Shown here: positions 24,147 through 38,539 of the stretch, piece by piece
Layout: the number at the start of each line of letters is the position of its first letter
How positions within the stretch are numbered: position 1 is the first letter of the stretch
The notes under the pieces: model-generated
Seen by the model: only the letters and a program-made list of their open reading frames with translations
What the model was told of the DNA's origin: nothing
Databases searched by the model: none
Made by a program: the position numbers and the translations under genes
Source of the DNA: Dermanyssus gallinae
Lineage: Eukaryota > Arthropoda > Arachnida > Mesostigmata > Dermanyssidae
DNA length: 64,000 nucleotides
Reading direction: 5' to 3'
Assembly (NCBI GenBank): GCA_003439945.1
Contig: QVRM01000313.1
Span: forward strand, 867,501-931,500

Positions 24147-26625
<2,479 letters not shown>

Positions 26626-27200
26626 ACCTAAATGCACCGAGGGACACCGGACATATTGGGATATCGAGCATTTGCCAAAGACTGTAACATCACAACGACC
26701 ACGAACGAATAATAATCATAATAATAAAAGTTCCCTTGCTCATGAGTCGTTGTTGACTGATCTGAGCTAGATAGATGGTAAGCAAACCATTACAATCGAG
26801 GTGCTTCATGATTGTAAGGAGGACGACGATCTGATGCCCTTTTTACTTTACTGAGTCAGTCGCCTCCGTCTGCCTTCAGCGTAGTTCGTGGTTCGTATCC
26901 AGCCATGTCACAGCGCTGGCTACATGGCTCATTTGCGCGCCTCGCGGCTGCATCTAATCATACCCGTCTTTTGGATAGTTTCTTTTCCTCTCGCCCTTTT
27001 ACGCCGAAACACACACACACACACACACGCACATACACATACGCATACCCAGAGACATATATATGATCTCCATTACGTTTTCCCACTCTTTCTCTCTTTC
27101 TGATTTCTCCCTTTCTCTTTTGCCCTTGCCCTTTTCTCTTTCTCCCTCTCTCTAATACCATAAGTCTTACACACACACACATTGGCATATATAGACACAT
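26626..27200. other. Intergenic stretch with degenerate tRNA-like patch and (CA)n
   Basis: It contains 'cgtggttcgtatcc' near 26,887, which resembles a Pol III B box. A (CA)n tract lies at 27,008-27,033 and CT-rich sequence at 27,085-27,155. No gene is supported. Confidence 0.4.
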
Positions 27201-27469
27201 TTAAAGCCAGTTAAACTCTTTCCATCTATCCGCATCGTTCTCCCTCCCTCTCACATTCTAGGAGTTTCCCTTACCACCACCATCAGCGCCCCCCGTCTGA
27301 AGTGTGGGTGTCACGGCCGTTTTGTGTGTTTGTCTCTCTGTGCCTGTGTGCGTGTGTGTGTGTGTGGTTGTACCACCGGGTAGCTGTGTTTCTGGTTGTG
27401 TTTGGATGGCTGATTGTATGTGTCTGCCGCAAGTGTCATAGCTGGTTCTCTCTGTGTGTGTGTGAGAGT

Positions 27470-27500
<31 letters not shown>

Positions 27501-28333
27501 TGTTTCTGTGTATTCGGGCGGAGGAGAGCTGCAAAAGCATGCCAGTTTCGTAAGAGCGGCCGGCGGGCGGGTGCGACTCACTGTTTGACTGGCCGCCTGA
27601 CTGACGGCGACCTGATTCCCTCTCTCCTGGCGGCTGACGTCTACATGAAGAGTCTACCCGTCCACCTATCCTGGCTGTCTATTTATCTGTCGGTATCTTG
27701 CGTTGTCCCTGTGTGTCGGTCCCTCCGTCAGCAGCTGCTCCATTCAAGTCGTCTGGCGGGTATGTTGCGTCGGCTGAGACCAGCAGTATTAGTAGTAGTA
27801 GTAGTAGTAGTCGTAGTCGTCGTCGGCTGTCGTCGTTAGAAGCCGCAGCGGCAACGTGTCGGCTGTTGCATCTCCTTTTTCTTGTTGTGGTTGTTCCTGC
27901 TGCTGTTGTGGTTGTTGCTGCTGCTGTTGTTGCTGTTGCTGCCTCTGCTGTTGTTGTTGCGGCTGCTGCTGCTGCTGCTCTGCTATTGTTGTGGTTGTTG
28001 CGGCCTACTGGTCGTGTTTGGTTGTGAAGGTAGTAGTGTTACATCACGTAATCGACGGTCTGGTCGAGGCTGTCCGTCTGCACGCACAGACAACGATTCC
28101 CCACGGAGGCGGCGTCCTCGGCGTCATCTTCGTCTTCGTCTTCTCTGTCGGTGTGCTGTTGTTGATATTGCTCTTGCAGAGCGCTACAGGTGTTCGCCGC
28201 AGCGGATTGACACGGTCAGTGGTGATTCTGTTGGTAACCGGCGTAGTAACAACCGTCGTCGTCGTCGTTGTAACAGTAGCAGTAATGGTGGTTGTAGCAG
28301 CTGTTTTCTTCCCGACTTAAAACAGCGCGTGTC

Positions 28334-28371
<38 letters not shown>

Positions 28372-29300
28372 TTGATTGTACGTCGGAAAATAAGCCATAT
28401 TTTTCTGACTATCCACACGTTTTTATTATTAGCAGCATTCGCGAATAGACAGTGTAAACAATTATAGTAGTAGTAGTAGTAGTAATAATTAGATGTTTGT
28501 GTTGATAGTTTTGTGCCAAAATCGTGACTTTTTTTACTGCCACAAAAGAAAAGTGGCAGATATAAAGATAAAAGATAAAAGAACCAGCGTTCGGGGCTGA
28601 ACACATCTAGGCAGAGAGACAGGGCTGGCTGGCTGGCACACTGCGGCTGCTGCACTTGATCCTTCGCGATCTAGGTTTCCAGAGGACGGATCGGTGGTAT
28701 CGGAGGTGTTTATTTCGGACACGCTCTCTTGTCTCGGCGTATCGCTTCTTGTCATTGTCGCATCGGCTGAGTAAGGCTACTCCATCCGTATAGCTCTGTG
28801 CGCGGATTGGTCGTACCGCTAACGTTGAAACAGACGCGCCGATAGATTCTCTCTATCTCCCTGTCTCTCTATCTCTCTCTTTCTGCCTCCTTGGGACCAC
28901 CAAAGCATGGGTAATGGAGAGAACTGCGGGGGAGGGAGTTGACCTTTACTCCGAGCTCTCTCGTTCAGAGTGTACGAACCTGTGACGGAAGTAGAAGAAT
29001 GAAACGAAACAAACGAAAATTCCAGCATGAAACTTCTCAATGAAAATGTCGACAATTGTGTTTGCTTGTTTGCTGAGAAGTCTCTCGACGAGAGAGACGC
29101 TCCGCCTCTCCGGCGGGTCACTGGCGGCGGTCGACGCGCAGAGCATGGAAGCGCGCCCTCTCTCTCTCTCCCTTCCGCACGTACACAGATGGTTGACGTC
29201 CACACGTGAACGCCGGCATCTAGACGCCAATTTTTGCCGGCAACTCACTCCGAGATGTGTATCGGTGCTACTGGCCGCGTTGTAGATCTATAGCTTGACT
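27200..29300. other. GC-rich low-complexity island, possible promoter/first-exon region
   Basis: Base composition changes sharply from the AT-rich flanks. The block is dense in (TG)n (27,340-27,365), (GA)n (27,450-27,500), (TAG)n (27,786-27,815), a CTG/TTG-type trinucleotide field (27,880-28,000) and CpG. On the minus strand the trinucleotide field would encode a glutamine-rich run, and 28,060-28,200 an Asp/Glu-rich run, but stops intervene. A minus-strand ATG at 28,753-28,755 (context acaATGa) opens about 50 plausible codons rich in Ser/Thr/Pro. This looks like the 5' region of a host gene, but I recognise no protein and cannot define exons. Confidence 0.35.
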
Positions 29301-30490
29301 GACAAGGAGGCTGCTACAGTTGGTCACGTTTAATGCCTGTCTCACTATGCCGCCCCATGGGTCCCACGTTACGCTTGCTTCTCGGCTAACACTATCCGTT
29401 GACAGGAGTGCCCGGCAGACCAAAGTCGTGACCAGAGTCGCCGCATTCTTGTTCGTCGATCACTTGTAATAGGTATCGCAGCGGTTACATCATCGTGTAG
29501 CCGTGGGTGTGTGTGTGTGTGTGAGTCATTGACATAACAACTCGCAAAGGCTTAAAAAGGCTCACTATTTTTCTATGGGACCGTCTTCTCCGGATGGCAA
29601 ATTTATTTAAATTCGGTTACTCCTTATTGAACTTTAAATGTTCATAATTACACAGTGTCAACAATTAACACAATTAAGGACAGTTTGGGTGAAATTTGTC
29701 AATTCTAGTGATCTAGTGATGTAAGTTAGCATGGGACAGGTGTTGTAATTATCAGCGAAACATGAACAAGTTGTGAGCATATTGGATGTTAAAACGTCTA
29801 AAGCGTAAAATGTACACCTGTGTAGTGGGTCTCTGATGTGAGACTATTTAGATTATATATGTAATCAATAAACATCTATTAAAAAAAAGCAGTTTGCAGA
29901 AAAAGCTATCGCCCGTGTCTGCCGACATTTACAAAGCTGATAGCGGAAATTGAGTAAAGGCTGTTTGTTTAGAGCCGGTGCTAGCTCAATTATTTGTTGT
30001 TAGTTTTATAATTTTATTAATTAATTATCAAAATTCGTTTCCAACCATTTTATCCTGTGCCACTGCATTACTATTAGGGCATACTAATTACTTACTCTTT
30101 TTTTTTTCACATTGGCTTTGGTTTTTTCACAAGTGAGTACTGGCGCCAAATGTACCTGCAAAACCTATGACTAACCGTATTCCACTCTGTTCCAATGCGA
30201 ATTTTGGTGTAATATTCTTATTTGATTATGGAATAAATATTTTACGCCGGATGTCCCGTATACCTGATCGTGCTTGGCCCACCTCACTATTAGCAAGCAT
30301 TTTCTCTGCGGCCTGGCTTGCTCTGTTGCAATTGCTAGAATATAACTACTAGATTTGTAGACAGTGTCATATCTATTCTAAATTGTTACCGCAATAGACT
30401 GCTCGCAGAGATTGATATCAGAGCACCCATGTATAATGCGTGCAGTCGGACTGGATGAGTGCCTTTATACATATAAGAGGCACAATAGAT

Positions 30491-30521
<31 letters not shown>

Positions 30522-30927
30522 CGTAGTGTGGTGGCGGTCCGAACTATATATACCACCGTCTACAGTATATATATATATATATACATGACGATACCGGCTA
30601 ACTCACAATACTGAGTCCACATTAGGCATCTTGACATGTATGTGCAAATAATAACTTTATTGTTACTATAAAATGTAGTTTATATATAAGCTGTGAAACA
30701 AGGTATAGTCAGTTTACGATATATTGAATATGCCTAGGAAATAATCAATACGCACATCTCGAGATTTAGACGTTTGGCCAGGAAACGCTGCTGCCTTCGC
30801 AAAAATGGTCGTGAAGTGGAATGGGATTTTCCTTTTGCCATGTTGATTCGAACTTTTAGAGTGTTGCTGCCGAAAGGTATTACGGATAGAAGATCATAAA
30901 GTAGCAGTTGTCTGTAAACAGATAATT

Positions 30928-30991
<64 letters not shown>

Positions 30992-31316
30992 AATTCAATT
31001 ATACGTTAAGGGTGGGGAATTGCCCCTGAACTGCACGGTGCGATCTCTCTCAGTCTAAAGGTGCGAGGTCACTGACGAGGTAGCCTTGGTTCTGTAGTCA
31101 CATTTTCACTAGTTTCTTTAGTTTGCATAAAAATATTAGCGGCATGTTTTCATTGTCGTATATAGATCATGCTTGTTGCTCAACTATTTTGTCTGCATTT
31201 GTTCCATTCAAGCAGGCTGGCTATTAGGCAGTTAGCAAACATAAGTTACTTGAATGATCTTGTAGCTACTACTAGACGCCTAAGCAGTTTTGAGAGTTCG
31301 TGCTCGTAAGCCATTA

Positions 31317-31367
<51 letters not shown>

Positions 31368-31916
31368 TTTTTTTTTATAGGTTGCTTTATGCTCCTATAG
31401 CTTTTTCCATTTATTAAGAATACAGATGGAGCGACAATTGTCTCCTGAGAACGTATATATATATATATATATATATATATGCTCCTGTGTTGTGCCTAAG
31501 TCCACAGACCGCCTCCTATCGTCCAGAATGCTTCAATGCTATACAATTATGCTTAACTCGACTGTTTGTGAATTTTATGTAAGTTGATTGGCGTGGATTG
31601 TATAACTTTAACATATATTGGCAGTTTAGTGGAGATGATGCTGCATTATTAGATGTAAATTTTTGGCCACAGGCAGTGCGAGGCTGGCGGGTAAACAAGA
31701 TACTATCTAATAGAGATGCCACAGCTGGTATAGCCAGATCTATTAGATTAACGTCCCCACAAATAGGAAACAAAGTATTTTATTAGCACAACACGAATCA
31801 CATGTTTTCCACTTACGTGCTTGCTTAAGCTCAGAGGAGCAGAGATAGACGGCAGCTGCCGAATTTTCACGTCCATTTGTTTACGTTCAAGGTCAGGGAG
31901 AAGCGCTAACCTGCGC

Positions 31917-31959
<43 letters not shown>

Positions 31960-31961
31960 TA
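29300..31961. other. Intergenic AT-rich stretch with (TA)n tracts
   Basis: Contains (TA)n at 30,494-30,521, 30,567-30,582, 30,958-30,988, 31,319-31,362, 31,455-31,480 and 31,918-31,960. No gene or mobile-element coding sequence is recognised. A 62-codon plus-strand frame at 31,598-31,786 has no visible motif. Confidence 0.5.
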
Positions 31962-32686
31962 CAGGGTCTCATAAAAATATTTCGAGAGTAATATAAGGAA
32001 TTGTGAAACTCGTTAAAGTAAATAGTTTTTCCATGGTCTATGAGAAGTCTTGTTTCGGAGTGAGAGTGATATTACTAAAATCCGTGACACTGGTGTTATT
32101 GTCTAGCATAGGAGCAGAAAATGTGCAACAGTGGGACAACCAGAAATTAAGCACATCGTCGTGTTTGTGAGAAAATTCTGCTTTTTCCGAACATATAACG
32201 CCGGCCAGAAGACGCGACGTGGTCGTTTAGCAAAAAAATCACAAACATTTACAATTTCACGGCGATCATTTTTGTACTATGGCAATCCGATCCGTGGTTG
32301 CAGAGTAATTAAGGTTTTTTTCGGCGGTCATGTCGAGATTAAATGCATGCATAAATTACCCCCTCCATCAGAGAAATCACTCTAGGTCATTTTTGCATGC
32401 ACCCAATCTCGACATGTTTGTCGTTTAATTACTCCGCACTGCCATACGGCTCGCATTGCCATGGACTTGTTACCAAAATGATCATCATAAAATTGCGCAT
32501 TTGCATGAATGTGTTAGTTTTGAGAAGTGCAAATGGTCGTAGGTTATGATTTTGAGTTTTTTGGGCGTTAAGCCAATATAATAACTTAATTTTTGCGGAT
32601 CTTTTTCTAAACTCCGAACCAGACTTCTCAGAAATTTTTTTAACGAGCTTTAGACTTCCTTATATCACTCTCAAAATATTTCTGAA

Positions 32687-32690
<4 letters not shown>
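31962..32690. mobile_element. Palindromic fold-back element E1 (non-autonomous, TA-flanked)
   Basis: The left half is an imperfect inverted copy of the right half over about 340-350 bp, with the centre near 32,370. The left outer 'gagagtaatataagg' pairs with 'ccttatatcactctc' at 32,658-32,672. The inner 'ggcaatccgatccgt' at 32,281 pairs with the complement of 32,446-32,460. It begins with 'cagggtctc' right after a (TA)n tract and ends against another. No frame encodes a transposase. A longer relative with transposase remnants lies at 41,904-45,165, so E1 is probably a non-autonomous derivative mobilised by it. Confidence 0.75.
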
Positions 32691-32729
<39 letters not shown>

Positions 32730-34083
32730 ATTTTATACATGGTGACGAAACGTCATTAAGCAAGTGTTTTTTGGTTTGGCCTCTATTCATCTCCACGTTT
32801 ATTGATGGATACCAGTGAACAAAATACATAGGCTTTACATGAAGCTTTCAACGTTCCCGCTGCCTATTGGCAAACATACATTGTATTTTTTGTGACAAAA
32901 TTGCTGCGTTTTGTTCACTATATTTGGTTATGTAGAATTTATTTTCCCAAAAGGGCGTATGGAGTCGCACTGGTCAACCACCTATTGTCATAACAAGTGT
33001 TATACTATCATATGCACGCGATGGCTCAGGGAGAGACAAAAATAAGCGAATCCGGTGTGTGTCAGTTCAGATGGTGTTCGCACATTAATACTGTAAACTG
33101 AGATCAAAAATTGGTGACAGTTGTACTTTACCCCTATGTGAAGCATCACCCACGTGCCCATTCAGAAACGCTTGAAACGGATTTATTTATTGGTGTACAC
33201 ATTTATATGGTAACGCAACATTGTAAGGGTTGCAAGTGTCGTGTTTTTCTGCTAGCACACAAGCATAATTTTACTTTTTTGCGGAGCCTTTTGCGATTTG
33301 TTGATAGGGTAAAAGACAGCATGACGGCAGAGTTGCCTTAACAGTACTGGCCTGCCTAATGAGAAGCTGCACGACGTGACACAGTATCGTATATTAAAGT
33401 GTAGATATAAATTCAATTGCCACGTTCTGCTTTACTATCTGCTGCTTAGAGCTATCCCTCTATCTACTGCTTGTGGACCAAAAAAAAACAGAAAAAAGAA
33501 AATTTAATTAAGATTTACGCTTCTACCACGCAACGCCCTAGACAACGGAGCAGATCCACCGCAGTGGGCAGGTCTATTTATGCATAGGTGACAGCTAGGG
33601 TAGGGAGGGAGAGCTTGCATTTTCATTAGGCAGCTGTTGTTTGGATAACGTAACAACGGTACGTACGTTTTACTGCTGCCGGCCAGAGATAGCAATTGCA
33701 GTAGACTGCTTTAGAGCACATAATAGAGCCCAAGACATTTTAAGACACTTTTTACCAATGACTATAACAAGGCGATTCTGGCGATTATCTTCTGCCCGAG
33801 ACATGCTATATACAGTCTAACAGCAAACTGGAAGGTAAATTACTGTTCTTCTAGACGTCAATACAAAGTGTTATGTGGCCGACGCGCACCGAGTGATTAA
33901 CAGATATCCAAACGGGAGGAAAGAAACGAATTTTGATGCTGCCCTTGGACAGACATCCAGAGGCATTTTTCTATGACCAACACGAGCATGACGGCAAAGG
34001 GTCGGGGTCATCATATCCCAAATGAGGGAATTCGGGATGGGCTCAATAGGCGGTATATGTATAAGTAACTGCATTTCTATCTA

Positions 34084-34121
<38 letters not shown>
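32691..34121. other. Intergenic stretch, unassigned, ending in (TA)n
   Basis: (TA)n tracts at 32,692-32,724 and 34,086-34,121 bound unassigned sequence. A 76-codon plus-strand frame at 33,111-33,341 has no recognised motif. Confidence 0.4.
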
Positions 34122-34125
<4 letters not shown>

Positions 34126-35756
34126 GTGTTGCAAAGAAGTAGCAACTCATGTTTTTTTGTGATAATTTCGGCTTGGTTTATTTGAATGGCTTGAAATTTT
34201 AAGCGCATGATGTACATGACGAAACATGAGTATAATGTTGATTTCATTGCAATCTCAACATCGGTTCATACAAAAATAAAAAAGTGAAAAAACAGTGTTG
34301 CAAAATATTAGCAACAATAGCGCCTTACAGCGTATTCAATTCTTAGCAGGGCTATATGACTCATTTGAAACTACATATTTTATTCTAGAAACGAGTTTTT
34401 CGTCCCTTCTTCTGAATCAAATCGTAAACTCAGTCTTTCATGGAGTTAATGAGCTGTTGTAAGTACGAAAGTGGAATATTAGTCCATGCTTGCTGGACAG
34501 CTTCTTTGAGGTGCAACAAATGATTATATTGTCGACCATTTGCGTAAATCTGCTTTACCAAATGTCCCCAAAGATTTTCAATAGAATTCAGGTCTGGACT
34601 TAATGCCGACCAGTCAAAAAGTGGCACTCCTTGTTCTTGAAAAAAGGCTATAGTGCTAGCCGAAGTATGAAACGTGGCGTTGTCTTGTTGAAAAACTGCG
34701 TCAGGTCCCCCAATTCTTCTGAAGTGGGCTTCTAACTGGGAACCGACAATGCGCTGGTACATGTCAGAATTGTTTCGGCCCACAATCTCGACTAGATCAG
34801 ACTTCCCATTATATCCAAACGCGCCCAATATTTCACAGAGCCACCACCGGCCACACGTTTCGAGAACCATTTAGGTTCCTTCCGTAAGTCGTGCCAATAG
34901 TACTGACAGCCGTCAGAGCCATCGAGATTAAATTTCTTTTCATGCGAGAAGACGATGTTTTTCCACTCGTTATCCCATGTTTGGTATCTATGCAAAAATT
35001 CACGCCGTGCGACAATGTGCTTCGGTTGCAGTCGCGGCATAAGCTTCCTTTTCGCGTATCGCACGTTTTTGTCAGAACTTAACACTCGGTACACTGTGGA
35101 TCGGTGCACTGGCACTCCCAAAGTAGTCCTGATCCTGGAAGAAGACATTTGGTCATGAGTAGCCAACTGTATGATCCTTCGCCGATCTCGAATAGTCAAA
35201 ACTGGCTTACGCCCACTGTTAGATCTGCACCTTTGGTTCACTCCAGGGTGTAAGAACCTGCTGATGGTGCTCTTATGCCGTCCTAATCTGGTTGCTATAG
35301 CAGTTACTGTATGACCGAGCTCAGCATATGCCTCAATTCTTGTCTTTTCGTTATCCGAAAGATCCTTTGTACGACCCATGGCTTAAACATAAGATTCGTC
35401 GTTAGTTCGGAACAACGACTAAGCTGTAGAATATTTTGCAGCTATATAACGATTGATTTAGCTAGACAATATTCCTGACATTTGATCCCTGGGATCGAAT
35501 ATCCGCTGTAGTATCGACTATCCTTTACAAACAAGAGCTGTGTTGTTAGCATGTTATTGTTGCTAATATTTTGCAACACTGTTTTTTCACACTTTTTTAT
35601 TTTTTATATGAACCGATTTTGAGATTGCAATGAAATCAACACTATACTCGTGTTTCGTCATGTACATCATGCGCTTAAAATTTCAAGCCATTCAAGTACA
35701 CCAAGCCGAAATTATCGCAAAAAAACATGAGTTGCTAATTTTTTTGTAACACACTT
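34122..35756 (-). mobile_element. Tc1-family DNA transposon with about 200-bp inverted repeats
   Basis: The ends are long, imperfect inverted repeats. The left arm at 34,122-34,318 ('aagtgtgttgcaa', 'tagcaactcatg', then a shared stretch to 'ttagcaacaa') is mirrored at about 35,555-35,756. The element is embedded in (TA)n on both sides, as expected for TA-targeting transposons, so the exact duplicated TA cannot be picked out. The single transposase gene reads on the minus strand. Long terminal repeats of this size resemble the IR/DR arrangement of some Tc1 elements, but I did not resolve internal direct repeats. Confidence 0.9.
34430..35379 (-). pseudogene. Tc1-family transposase, frameshifted and lacking the first catalytic Asp
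   Basis: The product would cut and paste the element at TA sites. The ATG at 35,377-35,379 opens the N-terminal paired-type DNA-binding domain ('TVTAIATRLGRHKSTISRFL' and a second helix-turn-helix around 'HRSTVYRVL'). The catalytic domain follows. The usual SDEKKF is SHEKKF here (codon CAT), so the first acidic residue is replaced by His. The second Asp (QQDNATFH) and the Glu (SPDLNSIENLW) are kept, with 34 residues between them: DD34E spacing. A frameshift near 34,800-34,860 moves reading between two overlapping frames. Total length of about 310-320 codons is close to a normal transposase, so it is recently dead. Confidence 0.9.
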
Positions 35757-36730
35757 ACATATATATATATATATATATGTATGTACATAACTCGTATGTT
35801 TAGAATGTGCCTTATATACAATTGGATAATCTCGACTCCTGCAGGAAGCTTTGGGGAGTGGGCGGTTGCTCACTACACCAAGAGAGCCATATCGTCAAAA
35901 GCTACTAAGCTAGATGTGTAAATCTGTTAGCTTACCGAATGCTTTGAGCTGGCGTGTGTGTGCAAGTCACGCATCTTCGTAGCTTGTCGGCGTGGTGTGA
36001 TCATTGCTCCGTGTGTGAGCACGTCTATGATACCCAAAGGCAGCTGTAGCAGCGGCCAGAAGCAGCTTTAGCGTTCCGCGCCGGCTAGGATGAACGACGG
36101 TTTGACTTCGTATTTTTGTCGCCCGCACCCCCGCACCAACCGCACAAAGGCACGTGGTTTTGTGGCACACTGTTTTAAGGTGTCAGCGGTAGAGAAGATC
36201 CTGGATCCTGGCGGTGGTGCTGCTGCTCCTAAATTGCCACCAATGACCAATGACCCTTTACGTACCGGACATGCGATAAGCGTGCGCTAAGCCAGCTTAG
36301 ACCGTGGGCAGCGAGAGCGTCTTTCCTTCATAACGCAAGGCTAAGAAACTCCTAAGGGGTTAATCCTAATGCTCTTGCCCGCTTCGACCTTATCAAGGGG
36401 CCGTGTTAGCGTGTCGTTTAGCCCTCCGGTCCATACTATCAAATACCCAGCGTAACGTTGCCTGGCGGCTGACGCATGGGGTACGCAACACGTTGTATAT
36501 ATACGGTTTTGGCTTTCTTTTAAACGGCAGGCATGTTCATCTATATGTTGACATACGTTGACACGTCCATATATCAGATTTATTGTTATTCGTGTCTTGG
36601 TTACGAGGTCTGCCTGGAGTGAGCCTAACATTCGAGTGGCTGACAATATGAGTCTAGCAGCTTAAGGCTGACAGCTTTATAATATAGGATTTCTGTTCCG
36701 TGACACAAACGTAGCCACCAAGTACCACCT
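35757..36730. other. Intergenic stretch, unassigned
   Basis: After (TA)n at 35,757-35,779 the sequence becomes moderately GC-rich around 35,940-36,300. Overlapping open frames of 60-67 codons there lack recognisable motifs. Confidence 0.4.
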
Positions 36731-36978
36731 ACCGAGCAAGATGGCTTAGTGGCAAAGCCTTTGCTTTGCATTCGGTAGGACTGGGTTCGAGACCCAGACC
36801 GGCCACTCTTAAATTGGTTTACATGGTGTCGGATTTATTTTTTATTTACCATTGGGGGAATCACAGGAATTATTTTAACCAATTCAAGGTAATTTAGACA
36901 AGGTAAATGCCGGGGTGGATTAAAATTAGCCATGACATGAAAAACCGTACACGTGCAATTAATTGCCTTAAAAAAAAA
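36731..36978 (+). mobile_element. tRNA-derived SINE, family 1, copy 1
   Basis: The head resembles a tRNA, with an A box (tggcttagtggc) and a B box (ggttcgagacc) about 40 bp apart. The acceptor stem does not pair, so it is not a working tRNA gene. A family-specific body follows ('ggtaaatgccgg', 'ttagccatgacat', 'accgtacacg'), ending in an A run at 36,969-36,977. The same head and body occur inverted at 50,318-50,510. Confidence 0.8.
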
Positions 36979-38280
36979 TGGCGATTTATCGTGATTGCGT
37001 GGCCTCGGACGGCCGAAGCGATCATTTTCGCGCCACCTCTCTGCTTTTCTCGCTCTGTACTTCCATTTACTTACGTATAGTGTCGTTAAAGGGTAGTCAA
37101 AGTTGCGGTTGCCAGCCTAAGGTTACAAACATCTTCTGAATGCTATATGGAGCATTGTAGCGCTCATTGGCCGCTTTCGTTTCTCTATCCGCATGTGTGG
37201 ATTATGTTTGCACCACAGTAAGACAAGCTTTTTCAATGTGATCCTCATTTAAAGTTGCGGGCATCGCCGGGAAGATTTTAGAAGAAAGAACTGGATTTTT
37301 TGGAATTGCTTCTGTTAGATAAAGTATTTAATATGTGTGCGAATAATGACATTGATATTTTAGTATTTAATTGGGTATTTGTTTAGTAGAGTTTATTTAG
37401 ATGCTCGTGTTGTTTGCAAATATTGGCCCGCCGTTTATAATGCGACAGACGGTACTCACTGTTTTACCCGAAACGGCACACTGGTTGGATGAGTTCTGTC
37501 ACCTCGACCTAAATGATTCCGATAACATAATATAAAATTACTTTAATTGTCACTTATAGAGGTGTGTTCTGCGATTTATCATAGTCAGATATGTATTGTT
37601 TCCAGCACGCGTGCTTGTATCATTAATTTCGTGTCATATTACACCATTTGCTTGTATGGTAAAGTTCATATATACATATAGAAACGCGTGCAAGAGGAAA
37701 GTTGCAAGAGGAAGATAAGGGTCGTAACCCTGCTCTTTGCGTCGAATTTGCGCTCTTTTTTGGTTCAAATAGTTAACTCACCGATACACGCAATTGCGCG
37801 GATCCCACTCAACAGTTAAGCTATGCTCTCAAAGCTAGAAAATATTTTTGCCAAACAACAGTTAAGCTATGCTCTTAAAGCTAGAACATATGTATGCAAA
37901 AAATTGACGCTTCTTGTTCACTTCCTTTGCCTTTCATATTATAATTTTATGCGGTAAGAGTGGCCACCGTTGCGCATGTTTTATAAAAAAAAATCTAATA
38001 ACTAGACTCGAGCTAGTAGGGAATGTGTTTTCAAGAAAACAACGGCATGACGAGACTGCATTATACGACTCTAGTTACACGGTATAAGCTGGCCGCCCTT
38101 AACTGCCAGGTCTACGACTCCAACCATTTGGGTGTAGCAAGTCAACTGTCATTTATTTGTTGGTCATGATGTCTCTTGAGTTATATATCAGCCGGATACT
38201 GCTTGCTCCTGGAAAATCCATGCCTGTCGCTGTACCTTAATCTGCGACTATTAATTGTTGTAGTTCAATCTGCTTTCACA

Positions 38281-38368
<88 letters not shown>

Positions 38369-38475
38369 TGTATATATGTAAAACTTTGTCTGCAAAATGC
38401 TCTTAATTGTTACAATAGTTGAATAAGTTCAATCATGGAAATTTTACGCTCAATTAGGAATTACTGAATTTAAAT
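36979..38475. other. Intergenic AT-rich stretch
   Basis: Contains an imperfect 46-bp direct repeat at 37,811-37,900 ('aacagttaagctatgctct' twice) and a long (TA)n at 38,282-38,364. No gene recognised. Confidence 0.5.
38282..38364. repeat. (TA)n microsatellite, about 83 bp
   Basis: A nearly uninterrupted TA tract. Confidence 0.97.
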
Positions 38476-38539
38476 TATTTCTGAGACGAAGAATGCAGCT
38501 TAGAGCGGATGCAAATAATTGTCTCGTTAGATGTAAGTC

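Noticed and set aside
27856..28370. Plus-strand Cys/Val- and Leu-rich frames over the CTG/TTG field
   Set aside because: Low-complexity translations of trinucleotide repeats with no recognisable domain. Minus-strand alternatives look more protein-like but are interrupted.
36731..36803. Functional tRNA gene
   Set aside because: A and B boxes are present, but the acceptor arms do not pair and the same head with a shared non-tRNA body occurs at 50.3-50.5 kb. It fits a SINE.
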